This document shows, in pieces, positions 1 to 11,476 of a stretch of DNA of 64,000 nt. Both the position numbers and the translations under genes were made by a program. Source of the DNA: Sisyra terminalis. Its lineage: Eukaryota > Arthropoda > Insecta > Neuroptera > Sisyridae. Positions within the stretch are counted from its first letter, which is position 1; the number at the start of each line of letters is the position of its first letter. The stretch covers positions 10,685,689 to 10,749,688 of the forward strand of contig OY292274.1 of NCBI GenBank assembly GCA_958496175.1, written 5' to 3'. Below the pieces are notes generated by a model. The model saw nothing but the letters and a program-made list of their open reading frames with translations, was not told the origin of the DNA and did no database searches.

Positions 1-46
1 CGGTTACTGCCGGGTTTATGTGTCCTCCACTAACATGTCCGATGGT
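1..46 (-). CDS. Aquaporin, second coding exon (partial at window edge)
   Basis: The minus strand reads TIGHVSGGHINPAVT, the segment carrying the first NPA box of the MIP/aquaporin family. This is the half-helix loop that lines the water pore. A splice acceptor (ttttctttcag) lies directly upstream at 47-57. The exon opens in phase 0, which matches the phase-0 donor of the exon at 6989, so the join reads ...FAIVH-TIGHVSGG.... In the family, the protein is a six-helix plasma-membrane channel for water or small solutes. The rest of the pore, including the second NPA box, lies beyond the left edge. HVSG/HINPAVT fits the water-selective insect group (Drip/PRIP type), but the selectivity-filter residues cannot be seen, so the subfamily is left open. 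Confidence 0.93.
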
Positions 47-933
47 CTGAAAGAAAATAACTCTATAAGATAATTATTACCATGAAATCTTTCGAAAATA
101 ATCAACGTCAATCTCGCTTTGCCCGCTGAGAAAAATTTGCTTTTAATTAAACAACTGGCAACCGAAAATTTCCTACGAACCCTAACCGCATGAGCTCACC
201 GTTTCAAAGAACTGAAATGATTAATGAAAAAATAGATATATTTTTAAAAATTTACCGTCAATTTAAACGTTTCACCTACATCGATCATTATCCTATAATT
301 TTAATGAAATAAACAACAACAAAAAAAAGAGTACAATCATTAAAGTTTCAGCATTCCAAACTGGCCGATTCTACGAATTTAAATTTTATTTTCATTTAAT
401 GGAAAGTTAACGGACACCAACGAAAACGTTATTTTTAAATTAGAAATAGAACCGAATTGTACATTTTTAATTAAACCGTCTAAATGAATCACGCAACTGC
501 CATCATAAAGAAAATACAAGCATTTACGTTTTGTTAAAATATCATTTGAAATACATTGGCAGTTTTCATAATTTTTAATCACAACTCTTAGACAACAAAA
601 TTGGAAGATTTAATAGCTTTTGATTGCCTTCAAAAATAGCTCCGAGGTAAAATCAGTTTAAGAAGTATTGATTTTAACATAAATAATTATTTGTTGTTAT
701 ATTTATAGGAGTTAATAATTAAAAATATTATGATCGTTTGAATATTTATTTATTTATTAATTATTTAAATTGAAATTTATTACGTTCTAAATTGACCGTA
801 GTTTATGGTATTTCTAAGACTATAGTACATAAAAGAGTTATTTTCCACCTAAATAGAATTTCGATTTTGACCAAAATAATCTAAAAAAACGTTATGTAAA
901 CTTTTTGAATTGTTTGTCAGTTAATATGTAGAA

Positions 934-1936
934 TAGACTGATTCAAAAAAACGATAAATTATTTTCTCTTAATTATATCGAAAATATTGTTGGGAATGAC
1001 AAAAAAAAAATCCTGTGAAAATTTGAGGTCTTAATATTAATATTAAGTAGTGCCGAATCGCAAATTTCGATTTATCATTTAAATAACATGGGAACAATAT
1101 TCTCTTGCACTTTGGAATTTTATAGCTCACGTTGGTGGCAATTTTTCGAAATGACCAAGGTATATTCTTGCAGAAAATTGAACGATCTATCAAAAATGTC
1201 TTCGTACAAGTTTTTATAATTATATATATATATTTATTCCTTCAAAAGTTATTCGAGGTCAAAGTTGAACTAAAGAGAAATTTGAATATTTTTTCAATTT
1301 TTTGACGCAACCATCAATTTTATGAAAAAAAATTATAGAAAATTTTTTGTAGAGCACTTTTTTTCTATAACTTATCTCAGTTTTGAAATTTTTTACAGGT
1401 CCTAAGTAATAAAAAAAAAATTTTATGTTAAAAATATAATAATTCAGGGAATTTTCAGTTTAATCCAAATAACTTAGGACCTGTGAAAAATATCAAAAAC
1501 TTTTGTAGAGATAAGTATAGGAAATAAAAGTGCTGTACAAAAAATGTTCTATAAAATTTTCTCATAAAATTGATGGGTGCGTCAAAAAAATGATAAAATA
1601 TTAAAACTTCTCTTTAGTTCAACTTTGATCTCGAATAACTTTTGAAGGAATAAAAATATCAAAAATTTGTCGGAGACCTTTTTTGTTAATCCTTCAATTT
1701 TCTACAAGAATAATATACCTTGGTCATTCCGAAATATTGTCACTAACGTAAGCTATAAAATTCCAAAATGCAAGAGAGTATTGTTCCCATGTTATTTAAA
1801 TGGAAAATCGAAATTTGCGATGCTCTTAATATTTATATTAAGAGCTTAAACTTTCACAGGACTTTTTTTGGCATTCCCAACAATATTTTCGATATAATTA
1901 AGAAAAAAAATTAATATTTTTTTTTGAATCAGTCTA
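934..1936. mobile_element. Foldback MITE, TAGACTG family, copy 1
   Basis: The two halves are inverted copies of one another, with outer ends TAGACTGATTC and GAATCAGTCTA. The arms share an AATATTGTTGGGAAT segment, a block holding ATTTAAATAACATGGGAAC, and a block holding TTATTCGAGGTC near the centre. The element is flanked by an exact 8-bp direct repeat ATGTAGAA (926-933 and 1937-1944). It is non-autonomous: the reading frames inside it mirror the arms and do not encode a transposase. Other copies lie at 31791-32392, 32833-33892 and 62188-63227. The superfamily is uncertain because the same ends could also be read as a TA target. Confidence 0.85.
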
Positions 1937-2452
1937 ATGTAGAATATACAAATGTTATTTAACGAAATGATCGATTATTGCTTTTATTACAATGTAATTT
2001 TTTTATTAGATTTGTACGTGTATAAAATATATAAAATGGTTGATGGTTTAAAATTCATCAAACGGTTATTCGAATTTGATAAATTAACATTATAATTACA
2101 TTAAACAATATACTTTATAGCTTATAACTTATTCACTAATAAAAGTCAATGGGCAACATAAAAAAACTTGTTAACTAAAATATTCAAAGTGTACCATCGA
2201 AAAAAAAATTACTTCCTCAACTTCAAACCCTTTTGCTGAAGAGGTGGCACACTATATAAAAAAACAAATATTCAAAACATTCGATTTTGACCGTGTAATC
2301 GAATGGATACTGATAAAATTTCCCAAAAATGCAGTCCCAGCTATTTCTACGGTTTTGTATGGGAAAATTGCAAAAGTTTTAAGATTATACTGAACAGAAA
2401 ACCACAGAACCAAAAGCGATGTTAAAGTGAATTGAGCTATTAGTGTTCTGCC

Positions 2453-3124
2453 CATTGGCGTAGCTAGGTAACCAAGGGTCCTGGGGCAAATTAAAAAATG
2501 GGGCCCCACTGCTACTACACTGCAAAGCTAAAGCTACTTAAGCTCTGCTTTGTGCACTGTAGGGCAGGTAATAAAAATATTATACAGTAACAACATATAT
2601 TACAATTAATACTTGGTGTAGGTTAGGCTAATAAACACGAAATAGAAAAGATTCAAGGGTTTATTATATAATGGTTGGGTCTACCAACTGACTAAATAAC
2701 AATTATATTTACAATTTTTTCCAAGCTTTAGTTTTCGCAAAAGTATCAATGACTTCGTTTAATTCCAGGCTTGATGCGGTTTATTTTCAATTGCTATTAG
2801 CGATAAATGTCGGAGTCGAATTTGGCTCATATTATTTCTTAAATAATTTTTTAATATTTTTAATTTGCTAAATGACTTTTCAGCCGCTGCAGAGTGACAG
2901 GAATTGTAAAGAATAATAACATTGCTGTAAATACTTCCGTTAGGTCGCATTCTAGCACTTCATGTTTGCTCATTATTTTCTTACATAATTGGTGAACTTC
3001 CAACTGAATTTCCAAAAGTTCAGTTCGATCGAGATTTGAGATTTCTGGTAAGGATTCGAGGACCCCATGAGCTTGAGTACCCCGGGGTACTGCCCCACCT
3101 AGCCCCTAGGTAGCTACGCCACTG
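2453..3124. mobile_element. hAT-family element, copy 1 (672 bp)
   Basis: The ends are CATTGGCGTAGCTAGG and CCTAGGTAGCTACGCCACTG, a hAT-type terminal repeat (consensus start CAGTGGCGTAGC, here CATTGG by one change). The element is flanked by the 8-bp duplication gttctgcc/gttttgcc, one mismatch, as expected for hAT insertions. The interior keeps a decayed piece of transposase C-terminus on the minus strand. A shorter relative, with the same ends and the same subterminal 'gggcccca' and 'gcttgag' blocks, lies at 20716-21044. Confidence 0.9.
2715..2965 (-). pseudogene. hAT transposase C-terminal dimerisation domain, relic
   Basis: The minus strand reads AEKSFSKLKILKNYLR followed by MSQIRLRHLSLIAIEN. 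This matches the C-terminal dimerisation region of ZMYM1-like hAT transposases, which typically read AERSFSKLK.IK.YLR..MSQERL..L..LSIE. Only about 65 codons remain open. The catalytic core is absent, so no active protein is possible. It lies inside the hAT element bounded by the 8-bp duplication, so it is most likely the remains of that element's own transposase. Confidence 0.8.
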
Positions 3125-3229
3125 GTTTTGCCTGTTAATGCTGGATATTAAATCGCTTAACACGGTTTTTGAACAAGGGCTTGTTTTTTTCTTTGTTGGA
3201 TACTTAATTAAATGTTTTCTTAAAAAAAA

Positions 3230-3457
3230 TGGCTCATGTGTACTTCAGCACACCCACAATCTGGCAACGTTGCATTTTCGACTTTGTTTTTAATTTCATT
3301 CGCGATATTTTTGTTAATTCAATTCTAATATGGTATAATTCTCTCTTGTGTGGCTAAATTTTCATTATGGACCGATTTAATCGCGAATTAAATTAAAAAC
3401 AAAGTTGAAAATGCAACATTGCCAAATTGTGGGTGTGCTAAAGTACACATGAACCAA
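3230..3457. repeat. Short inverted-repeat element
   Basis: The left arm begins ggctcatgtgtacttcagca and the right arm ends with the diverged reverse complement (tgctaaagtacacatgaacc). The arms are about 75 bp each and also share CACCCACAAT and the ttttgca(ac) block. The centre is about 75 bp of unrelated AT-rich DNA. No target duplication is clear. Probably an old MITE. Confidence 0.7.
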
Positions 3458-4964
3458 AAAAATATTTTTTGAAATCTTTTTAATCTAAACTGATTTTTAA
3501 ATTTTAAAAATTTAAAAATTTCGTATAAATTCTACAAGAAAAATGTAATGAAATATATATTGGAATACTTTGGCTAAAGTAAATTGATTATTTCATACGA
3601 TGTTTTTAAATTATTACTTTTATTTACTGTCTTCCAAATGTTAGCTATGCCATTTTAGTCAAGGATGTAAGAATGTATGTATGATAAAAGATATACGATT
3701 AGATTGTGTACCTATATAAAGTAGGTACACTATTTTTAATTACTGTTACATACATGCAACTAACTAATTACAAGCATTTTTTCTTTTACGATACAATAAA
3801 AGTAAATGATAAACAAGGTATACAACGGGAACGTACTTCCATTTGAAACAAAAACGTTAAATATTTGAAGTGAAATGTTAATAACTAATATCTAATTAAT
3901 AAAATTCTTATTCAAACATTGTATTAACTTTTTTTTGTATGCGAAAATTTTCCTAGTTCGTTCATCTTTTTTTTATCGATCTCTCTAAGGTAATGAATTT
4001 CTTGTCCGTTACTGCAATTGGAATTTATGTAATTCTCTATATTTATCATTTGTCCGTAAATAGAGACGTACGATATGCAAGTTAATAGTGACCTTATAAC
4101 GTATGAATGTGAACAATAACTTTACATATACGTTAATTTTATTTTAATTGAACCTATATAAATCTGTATTTATGGAAGTGAAAAAGTGCAACTAATCATC
4201 GAGTCTCGGCATAAATTTAACTAACCCACTTAAAATGGCATTAATTTCAATTTATATGGATGAAATAAAGAAACGCAGGACTCAAATATGAAAATAAAAT
4301 CCAATCGATTGAATGTAAACAAATATTAGCTATACGGTTTTACAAAAAGATTGCTCCAATTTTAAATATCTATTAACGTAATTGGTCGTTAAAACAGCAA
4401 AATGTGCCACATTCTTGCTCGCTTAAACTTTTATTATTTAAATAGTAAAATGTAGGTGTAATTAAATGGGTCTTAAATTTCTCACCAACTTGAATTATAA
4501 AAAATGTGTTGTATTTGCATGTTTTCTAGCGCTAAATTAAATGGAATGTTAACTTTAAAAGGAATTTGACTAATTATTACTGGTGTAATTAATTTTTGTT
4601 TAGTCGGCTCGTTAGAAATTAACTAAGATCTTTCTAAGTATAGAGCCATTCATATTATCATACAAACTATCTTTTAAGGACAAACATTGATTATTGGGTC
4701 AGTATTTTCGAATATAATGTAAAAAATTTCATTGAAACATCATTGGGAAATTAAATAATTTATTCTATCATTCTTGTTAAAATTCAAATATCTTTTAATG
4801 AATTGGATAGTTGTCATTAAAACGTCTCATCTTTGGTAGTGATAAATTTTAAAGTTTTGCATCTTGAACTAACAAATTTTGAGGCACTACAAAAGAATAA
4901 ATTTAAAAAGCAATTCTTTCGAATATACTCGTATAATGAATAATGGGTATCATTTTAATTGTAT

Positions 4965-5290
4965 GTTTACTGGCCAATTTGAATGAACCAATTCAAAGTT
5001 TTACACTTTTCGGATTGCTCACGGAGAGTTTGGGAAAAGAACGGACAAGTGGGAACATCCTTCCTCCTTTACAACTACATCGCAAAGGGAAAAGTTCAAC
5101 GTATAAATTAAGAAATCAATCCGTGAAAATTTGTGACTCAATACAAAGCAGTTATGGAGCGACCCAATATTACTTGATGACCACTGAGGAAGATTGCTGG
5201 GCAATCGAAATATGTATCTAGCCAATATATCTAGGTAGTTGTATTCATTTGTATGAAATTTTGTTCAAATTTATGCTTATAGTTTTTTTT
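4965..5290 (+). mobile_element. Fragment of hammerhead-carrying inverted-arm element, family b (one arm)
   Basis: It carries the family-b right arm (ACTTGATGACCACTGAGGA, then GATTGC..GCAATCGAAAT), ending near TTCAAATTTATGCTTATAG. Upstream it keeps interior sequence also found at 58130-58440, such as CACTTTTCGGATTGCT and a CAATCCGTGA block. The left arm and both termini are missing. The hammerhead-like motif here is altered (loop TGG, stem III ATATGTAT). The apparent 92-codon open frame over this fragment is a by-product of the repeat and not a gene. Confidence 0.75.
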
Positions 5291-5468
5291 TGTAAATTAC
5301 ATTTCATAAAGAAAACCACAATAAATTTTACACATTGTAAAACCATTTAAGCTGAATAATAACTAAAAGTTGTAAATTTTTACTTTTAAGAAATTTCTTT
5401 ATCAGTTTTCTTTGTTGGGAATCATAATTCTTTAATAATTAACTTTACATTATGCTCATATTACAGTA

Positions 5469-6533
5469 GAGTGTCCGTTATTTCCCAAATTGATTTTTTT
5501 ACAGTGACCGCCCCCTGAATTTTTAGTTTTAGATATAAAAAAAATTATCCAATACAATTAGGCTCTTAATTTCTTGATTAAACCGTACCGGAATCATGTT
5601 ACATTTACCATTTAAATAACATGGGATTATTTGACTTTTTACTTTTTTTCTCAGAAACAAATGGATGAAAAGATTTAAGATTAAATTATTCTGACGTAAA
5701 ATTTAACGCTCTACAAAAAAGGTCTTTTATAAATTTTCGATTAAATCACTCCATTGAAAGTTATTCAACATTTAACTTGTGTCTAATATAAATCTTGCAA
5801 TATTATTAACTTTTTGCTCATTTTTACTTTTTTTAACTATAAAATCATTGAAAGAGAAAATAAAAATAATTATCATTAGAGCGCCAGTGATTATTTGTGA
5901 TTTGTGTTAATTTTAAGGCTTGAATTAAAAATTAAACAAAAAAATCATTTTTTGGCTGTTAAAACAGGTGACATAATCCGAATTCGCTATACTCGTGAAA
6001 TTCAAATTATCCAGGATAAATTTTCGTACTTTAATCAATATTTTGTACCTACGAAGTGAATTGCATACTAAATAATGAGACTGTCGACAAAAGATCAATT
6101 ATTATTCGAATTTTTACCATTTCACCTGACGCCATCTATGAGAAATTTCTTAGAACTTGTAGTCAACAAATTAAATGTTGAATAAATTACAAAATACAAA
6201 TTAAACAAATTAATTCAAGTTAATTGTTGAATAACTTTCAATGGGGTGATTTAATAGAAAATTCATAAGAGACCTTTTTTGTAGAGCGTTAAATTTTACG
6301 TCAGAATAATCTAATCTTAAATCTTTTGATTTATTTGTTTCTGAGAAAAAAAATTAAAAGTAAACAGTCAAATAATCCCTTGTTATTTAAATGGTAAAAG
6401 TACCATGATTATGGCACGGTTTAATCAAGAAATTAAGAGCTTAATTGTATTGGAAAATTTTTTTTATATCTAAAACTAAAAATTCAGGGTGCGGTCACTG
6501 TAAAAAAATCAATTTAGGAAATAACGGACACCC
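5469..6533. mobile_element. Foldback TA-target element (GTGTCCGTTATTTCC ends)
   Basis: Long inverted arms begin GAGTGTCCGTTATTTCC and end GGAAATAACGGACACCC, bounded by TA on both sides (5467-5468 and 6534-6535), as in Tc1/mariner-type MITEs. Both arms contain ACAGTGACCGC, the 'attaagagcttaat' block and ATTTAAATAACA. The interior layout resembles the TAGACTG family although the ends differ. No transposase frame is present. Confidence 0.85.
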
Positions 6534-6988
6534 TAATATTACAGGTTACAAATAACACAAAGTCTCAGTAAGCAAATTAAGAAATATTTTGATAAAGATA
6601 TAGAACCTATCCCAATACTTGTGATAGATAAATTGAATATTTATATGAAAAGTTTTAAATCTTAGCCAAAGTATCTAAAACAAACCAAGTGTTAATATCT
6701 AGAGAAAATAAAAAATCTAATCTTTCGAATAAATAAATAATATATTTCAAGTATTTTACTGGACAACACTTTTGCTCGTTAGTTGTAATTAATTTTTGGT
6801 TCTAATTAACCAATTAGTTTATAATAGTAAACCTTGACGTGCTAAAAGTAAGTTTTGAATCATTTAACTTACACAAAAAACTTTAAAATTAAAAAAAAAT
6901 CTTTTGCAGATATAACTCATTGAAATAATTTTAGAAATGTAAACAAAGCTTATAAAAAAATAAAAAACATATAGCCACTTTTACTTAC

Positions 6989-7201
6989 ATGAACAATAGC
7001 GAAAATTGCAAAACCAAAAGAGAGGGAAATCAACACCAAGTTTCCAGGTTGAGTTGGATCGGATACGTTTACGGTAGAAGCACATCCAAAGAAGTTTAGC
7101 AACAATGTTCCCAAAAATTCGGCTAGAAGAGCTTTCCAAAGTATATTGTTCTTGCCCTTCAACTCCTGAATTCCAAGTCTGTCTTGAAATGTGCCAGCCA
7201 T
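6989..7201 (-). CDS. Aquaporin, first coding exon
   Basis: Seventy-one codons start MAGTFQDRLGIQELK and include ALLAEFLGTLLLNFFGC, the first transmembrane helix of MIP-family channels with its AEF.GT signature. The second helix begins at LVLISLSFGFAIFAIVH. The exon ends exactly at a GTAAGT donor in phase 0. The upstream frame in the short 5' UTR does not extend the protein, and this ATG sits just after a splice acceptor at 7233-7234, so the start is well supported. The N-terminus is short and cytoplasmic, as in the family. The exon continues into the NPA exon at 1-46. It belongs to the insect water/solute aquaporins; the exact member is not assigned. Confidence 0.93.
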
Positions 7202-7232
7202 CGTATTTGCTTTTTACTAAACTCAAAAGAAT
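7202..7232 (-). other. Aquaporin 5' UTR, part within the start-codon exon
   Basis: A 3' splice acceptor (ATTGGTTTCAG) abuts this 31-nt leader on the minus strand, which implies at least one non-coding exon farther upstream. The best partner I can see is the GTAAGTG donor of the exon at 22878-23116. Confidence 0.65.
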
Positions 7233-8088
7233 CTGAAACCAATTATAATTTGATCAAATAATTTTATACGTAAGGCGATAAGTCCTTTTGTGTAATCTCA
7301 AACATTGTTATCTCAAAGATAATAAATTGGGAAATCAAATAGTAAACTCTTTTGATTTCTTATTCAAATTTAATTATGTATTAAGTTTTATAATTTTTTG
7401 TTATGTTTAAGAAAATTTATTGGTTTGATATATCCATTAGAAATGTTTTGTTAATTGAATCGATTTTTTTTAATAATATAAATACAAAGATTAGTTAAAT
7501 GACATAGTAAGAGTGACCTTTTTTACTTAGCACAATCACAATATTAGTATATTTTATCAATGTTTTAATTATTTGATTAAATAATTTGTAAAAGCCTAGA
7601 AGCCAATATTACTATACATAAATATATTTTTTTAATTGTTAAGAAAGCAATATGATAAACTTAATTAGCACATTTGTACGTTTATTTTTGAGTTGTGATG
7701 AAAAAAAAAACGGACTTGGTTGACAGAGTTATTTTTATATTGGGAAAGGTTGTAAATTTTTTTCAACGATCTAGATTTAAAAGATTTATGAATCTGTCGT
7801 TAAATGCAGCTGTGATTATTTAATCGCTTGTTTTTGTTATAACTGAAACTATTTAATCATCAACTACAAAGATTTTGCATTTAAAGTTTTTGAAAAACTT
7901 ATACAACTTTTCTTTTTTATACATTCAATGCACTTTTTGGTGGTGAAGTACAATATTAATCAATATTTTTATGTTTAACACTTCCGATTAATGTTTTTTT
8001 TCCCAACAATAAAATTTCCCAACAATAATGTTTTTTTTTCAAACGAAAAATGAAACCTACTTCTGGTTTAACTGTTTTGATGAACTAT

Positions 8089-8116
8089 ATTGATAGGGAC
8101 TATTGTCCCTATCAAT
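8089..8116. repeat. Perfect 12-bp hairpin
   Basis: ATTGATAGGGAC and GTCCCTATCAAT are perfect reverse complements separated by the tetraloop TATT. There is no T-run that would make it a Pol III terminator, and no flanking element is recognised. Confidence 0.6.
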
Positions 8117-8385
8117 AAATTGATGTTCTGATCCTTTAGCTTTGAATTTGATTTCGACCAACTATTCAGAAAATATATGTATTCCAAAATAAATTTTAAT
8201 CATACTTTTGTGTAATCAAAATTAGATTTTTTCGCTGACTTTGAATCGTTATACTGTGTATACAATATATAGAATATATTGCGGTCCAACTTATGTAGTA
8301 TAACCTAATATAATAATATATAAAATCCAATCCATAAACATAAATTTGAACAGAAGTTCAAATAAAAATATTCGTGACGTATTGC

Positions 8386-8426
8386 CCAGATACGTATTTC
8401 GATTGCCAAGCAATCTTCCTCAGTAG
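8386..8426 (-). ncRNA. Hammerhead-like ribozyme motif, left arm of family b copy 1
   Basis: On the minus strand the motif reads stem I CTA, core CTGAGGA, one extra A, stem II GATTGC/GCAATC with loop TTG, GAA, palindromic stem III ATACGTAT, C, then TGG. Stem I pairs CTA with TGG through one G-U wobble. Apart from that change it is identical to the right-arm copy at 8502-8542. Confidence 0.5.
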
Positions 8427-8501
8427 TCATCAAGTAGTTTGGGCCACTCCGTAACTGCTTTGTGATGATTTACTTGTGTGAATCATCAAACTACTTGATG
8501 A

Positions 8502-8542
8502 CCACTGAGGAAGATTGCTTGGCAATCGAAATACGTATCTGG
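8502..8542 (+). ncRNA. Hammerhead-like ribozyme motif, right arm of family b copy 1
   Basis: Stem I is CCA (8502-8504) pairing with TGG (8540-8542). The core CTGAGGA (8505-8511) fits CUGANGA. A single extra A follows. Stem II is six perfect pairs, GATTGC/GCAATC, with a TTG loop, then GAA (8528-8530). Stem III, ATACGTAT, is self-complementary, as in hammerheads that act as dimers. Cleavage is predicted after C8539 (AUC). The extra A between core and stem II departs from the textbook motif. Activity is not shown. Confidence 0.55.
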
Positions 8543-10230
8543 GCAATACGTCACGAATATTTTTGTTTGAATTTCTGTTCAAATTTATGTTTATGGTATG
8601 ATTTTAATGTATTATTATATTAGACTATACTACATAAATTGGACCGCAATATATTCTATATATTGTATACACATACTTTTGTAGTTAAAATTTCATTCTT
8701 ATCTAAATGAAAATGAGCGTAGTTTTTTTTTTGGCTTATAATAATTGTTTCTTGGTTTATGTTTTATTTTTTGAGTTAAGCAAAAATATAACCTAAAGAA
8801 CTAAACACTTAATAGACGAAGTTACATGTAGCTAATATTTTTATGAAAATTTTTAATCGTTAAATATATTAAATAAAACTGATATCGTTTACGACAACGC
8901 TGATATCTTCTACTTTTGTTTAAATTTCTTAGATAATTAATGGACTTATTTCCATTCAAGAAATTTAATTGTTAATATTGCACATAATTCAACCACCTGT
9001 TTAGAATTAAAAAAAATGATGAGTTCCTTTACCCATTTCATGTTTTCAGATGAATTTTTTATGCATATAATTAGAGTTTCCCCTTAAATAAGGAGGGTTG
9101 TTTAAATGTTCTTTAACGTTGGTATTATTTAGTATTTTCCCATTGAAACACAAACTAATTAATTAAAAACTCGGATAATCACGTACCTAACTAGATATAA
9201 ATGAGTTATTAACATCACAAATAACTAATCTTCTTGCTAACATTACGTCATCACTATATTTTTAATGTTTGGCTTTAATTGAACAAAACGAATTATCATT
9301 GGTGAAGAAAGTTTATTCTCCAGTCAATTTGTTTAAAGTCGAATATTTGTATTTATATGACTAGTTTGGCGTTTGCTAAAGACATGGTTAATTCCACAGA
9401 TGAAAACTTAATTAAATAAAAGCTTTTAGCAGCCGCTCCTTAATGGGGGTGCGATGATCAAACAATTGATAAATTTATTCAAATAATCCAAAATAAGAAC
9501 TATAATAAATCGAAGTGGATAGTTATCAATTTGATAGGTCAGTAATAATTAAAAAAATAGTTTTAATATTTGAAGTTTCAAATGGAAGAAAGATTTTGAA
9601 CATTTTTGATTGATTTTTAGTTAATTGAATGTTTGATTTTGATTCGCAAACTATATATTTTAAATGCGATTTTCATCAGAAAAATATCATTAAGCAAGTA
9701 ATAATTGGTACAAATTTATATTTAATAAATGTTTGAGTTTAAAACAAATAAATCATAGAAGAAGATATGTATAAATTTAAGGGATCTCATTTGAAACGCT
9801 CCAAGGTGAAGCTGTATCTAGATAGAATATCAAAAGATAAAATTTAAGAATAGAACGATTAGATGTTGATATAATTAGAATGGCCTCAATTTTCAATGTT
9901 TTGTTACAAATAAATTTCAATGTAGGGAAAAAGTATTTTGAAGTTTTGTATTATGAAATTTTGAGGCAAATCAAAATTCAAACGCAAGGATTTCGAGAAA
10001 AATACGAACGTTGCTTTAGCGATCTATACACGTATTTATCAAAATTGCATTTCTAGCAATTGTTTCAAAATAAGTAAATTAATTGTCTCCAATTAAACTG
10101 CAAGTTGTTCCAAAAAAGTATAAGAAGTTATTTTTTGTCCATATGAAAATGGTAGAGGCAAATACCTCCAACAAGGGTAAGAACCACAGATTTAGACTGA
10201 TGACATAACGTTGTTTGATTTTATTTTTTA

Positions 10231-10345
10231 CAAGCCGATACCCTCGACTTCGTCTGCGAAATGACAAGCCTAAAATTTGTTTAAATTTCAATTATTAAGT
10301 TATAGCTTTTCCTGCGACTCCGCTCGCGTTGATGTCTTTAAATAA
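10231..10345 (-). mobile_element. Two Helitron-type 3' termini in tandem, decayed
   Basis: The minus strand reads GCGAGCGGAGTCGC then AGGAAAAGCTA, and about 55 bp farther on GCAGACGAAGTCGAGGGTAT then CGGCTTG. Each resembles a Helitron 3' end: a short GC-rich hairpin with an AGTCG core followed by a CTAGT-like terminus. The full-length Helitrons here end GACGAAGTCGCGGGGATCAG-CTAG. Neither terminus is perfect, and no matching 5' TC end was found. Confidence 0.45.
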
Positions 10346-11476
10346 GCGTCAATGATCATTGAAAAGAAAATAATTTTATTTATTTTTTGTATAACCAAAA
10401 TCATCACTTTATCCGAATTCTAAAATTTAATTTAATTTAAAACATCCTAGAATAACAGAATAACACTTTTACTTGTGATTTTCTGGAAAAGAATTAATTT
10501 TACTAACGTTTTGTTAACATTTAACATTTTAAATTTCCTAAAATCTGGTAATAAGAATTAATTTTTTTTTGTAGTGAGATATCTTAATAAAATTGTGTAT
10601 AAAAAATAAATCACCGACTTTCGTGAGTGAAAGTAAAGATTATGATTTTTTGACGTAAAGCTCTGGTTTTAGTAATACGGGCTAAATGAAAAGTAGAATT
10701 TTAGAGTTTGCACTTTTTTTTGGCTGTTCAATGAATTTAAATACTACTCTTAATGATACAACACTATTGTTGTACTTGCATTGACTTTATATTTTTTTTG
10801 CTTGATTATTTGAAAGACGTTTACAAATTTAAGTCAATCATGCTGAAAAGCTGCGAAATATAATCATCTTAAAGTTAGTTGCAAAATTATAGTTCAAATT
10901 CAAATCATTTACGTTTCACAACTTATCCAAATTAGTTATTACTTACAGCTCTTACAAAAATAGCCAATTAAAGATATATTTTTTGTTGATCTATGTTTTT
11001 CAAGAAAAAAAAAACATCTCATTGTCAAGATTGTCACGCAATCATTTTCAGTCGAAAATTATTCTCTTTTATGTGTGCTTGATGAAATAGAAAAAAGACC
11101 CTCCTAGTTTATAATTTAACATCAACATTATCATGACGAGGATAGTTTTACTTTTGTTTATTTATTTTTTCTGGAAATACCGACCAAGGTTTGCTTTGTA
11201 TAGTTCCGTTTTGTTGGCTGTTTTATCACATTTTTGACGTACTTACTTTCAATTTGGCTAAATAGAGATTCAAGCAAATCCGTGATTATTTACAATAAAT
11301 AAAACGGTCGGTCGAAGACAAGAAAAATAATTGTACCATTAGCACGTAGTAAATAGTTATTCATGCCAGCCTTACCTTCGAATGAAAGAGTGATGTAATG
11401 AAAATGTGTTTCACAGGTGTGGATTTTTTCTCTAGGTTTTTTTATGGAAAAACCATCATTTTCAAAACATAGAGTA

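Larger units (their letters stand above)
47..6988 (-). other. Aquaporin intron between the two coding exons
   Basis: This intron of about 6.9 kb has a GTAAGT donor (6983-6988) and a TTTCAG acceptor. It contains a TAGACTG foldback element (934-1936), a hAT element with a transposase relic (2453-3124), a short inverted repeat (3230-3457), a fragment of hammerhead family b (about 4965-5290) and a TA-target foldback (5469-6533). The remaining stretches (57-930, 1945-2440, 3460-4960, 5295-5465 and 6540-6980) show only AT-rich DNA with no coding or RNA signal that I can recognise. Confidence 0.85.
8212..8671. mobile_element. Hammerhead-carrying inverted-arm element, family b, copy 1
   Basis: Two inverted arms end in TGTGTATACAATATATAG and its complement. 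On the left only there is an extra tail of about 40 nt containing TTAGATTTTTTCGCTGACTT. An 11-bp duplication CATACTTTTGT flanks the whole (8201-8211 and 8672-8682). Each arm carries a hammerhead-like motif. A one-sided tail, variable target duplications and ribozyme-bearing inverted repeats are the published hallmarks of Penelope-like retroelements. No reverse transcriptase or GIY-YIG frame is present, so this would be a non-autonomous or heavily truncated copy. A foldback DNA element is the alternative. Confidence 0.75.
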
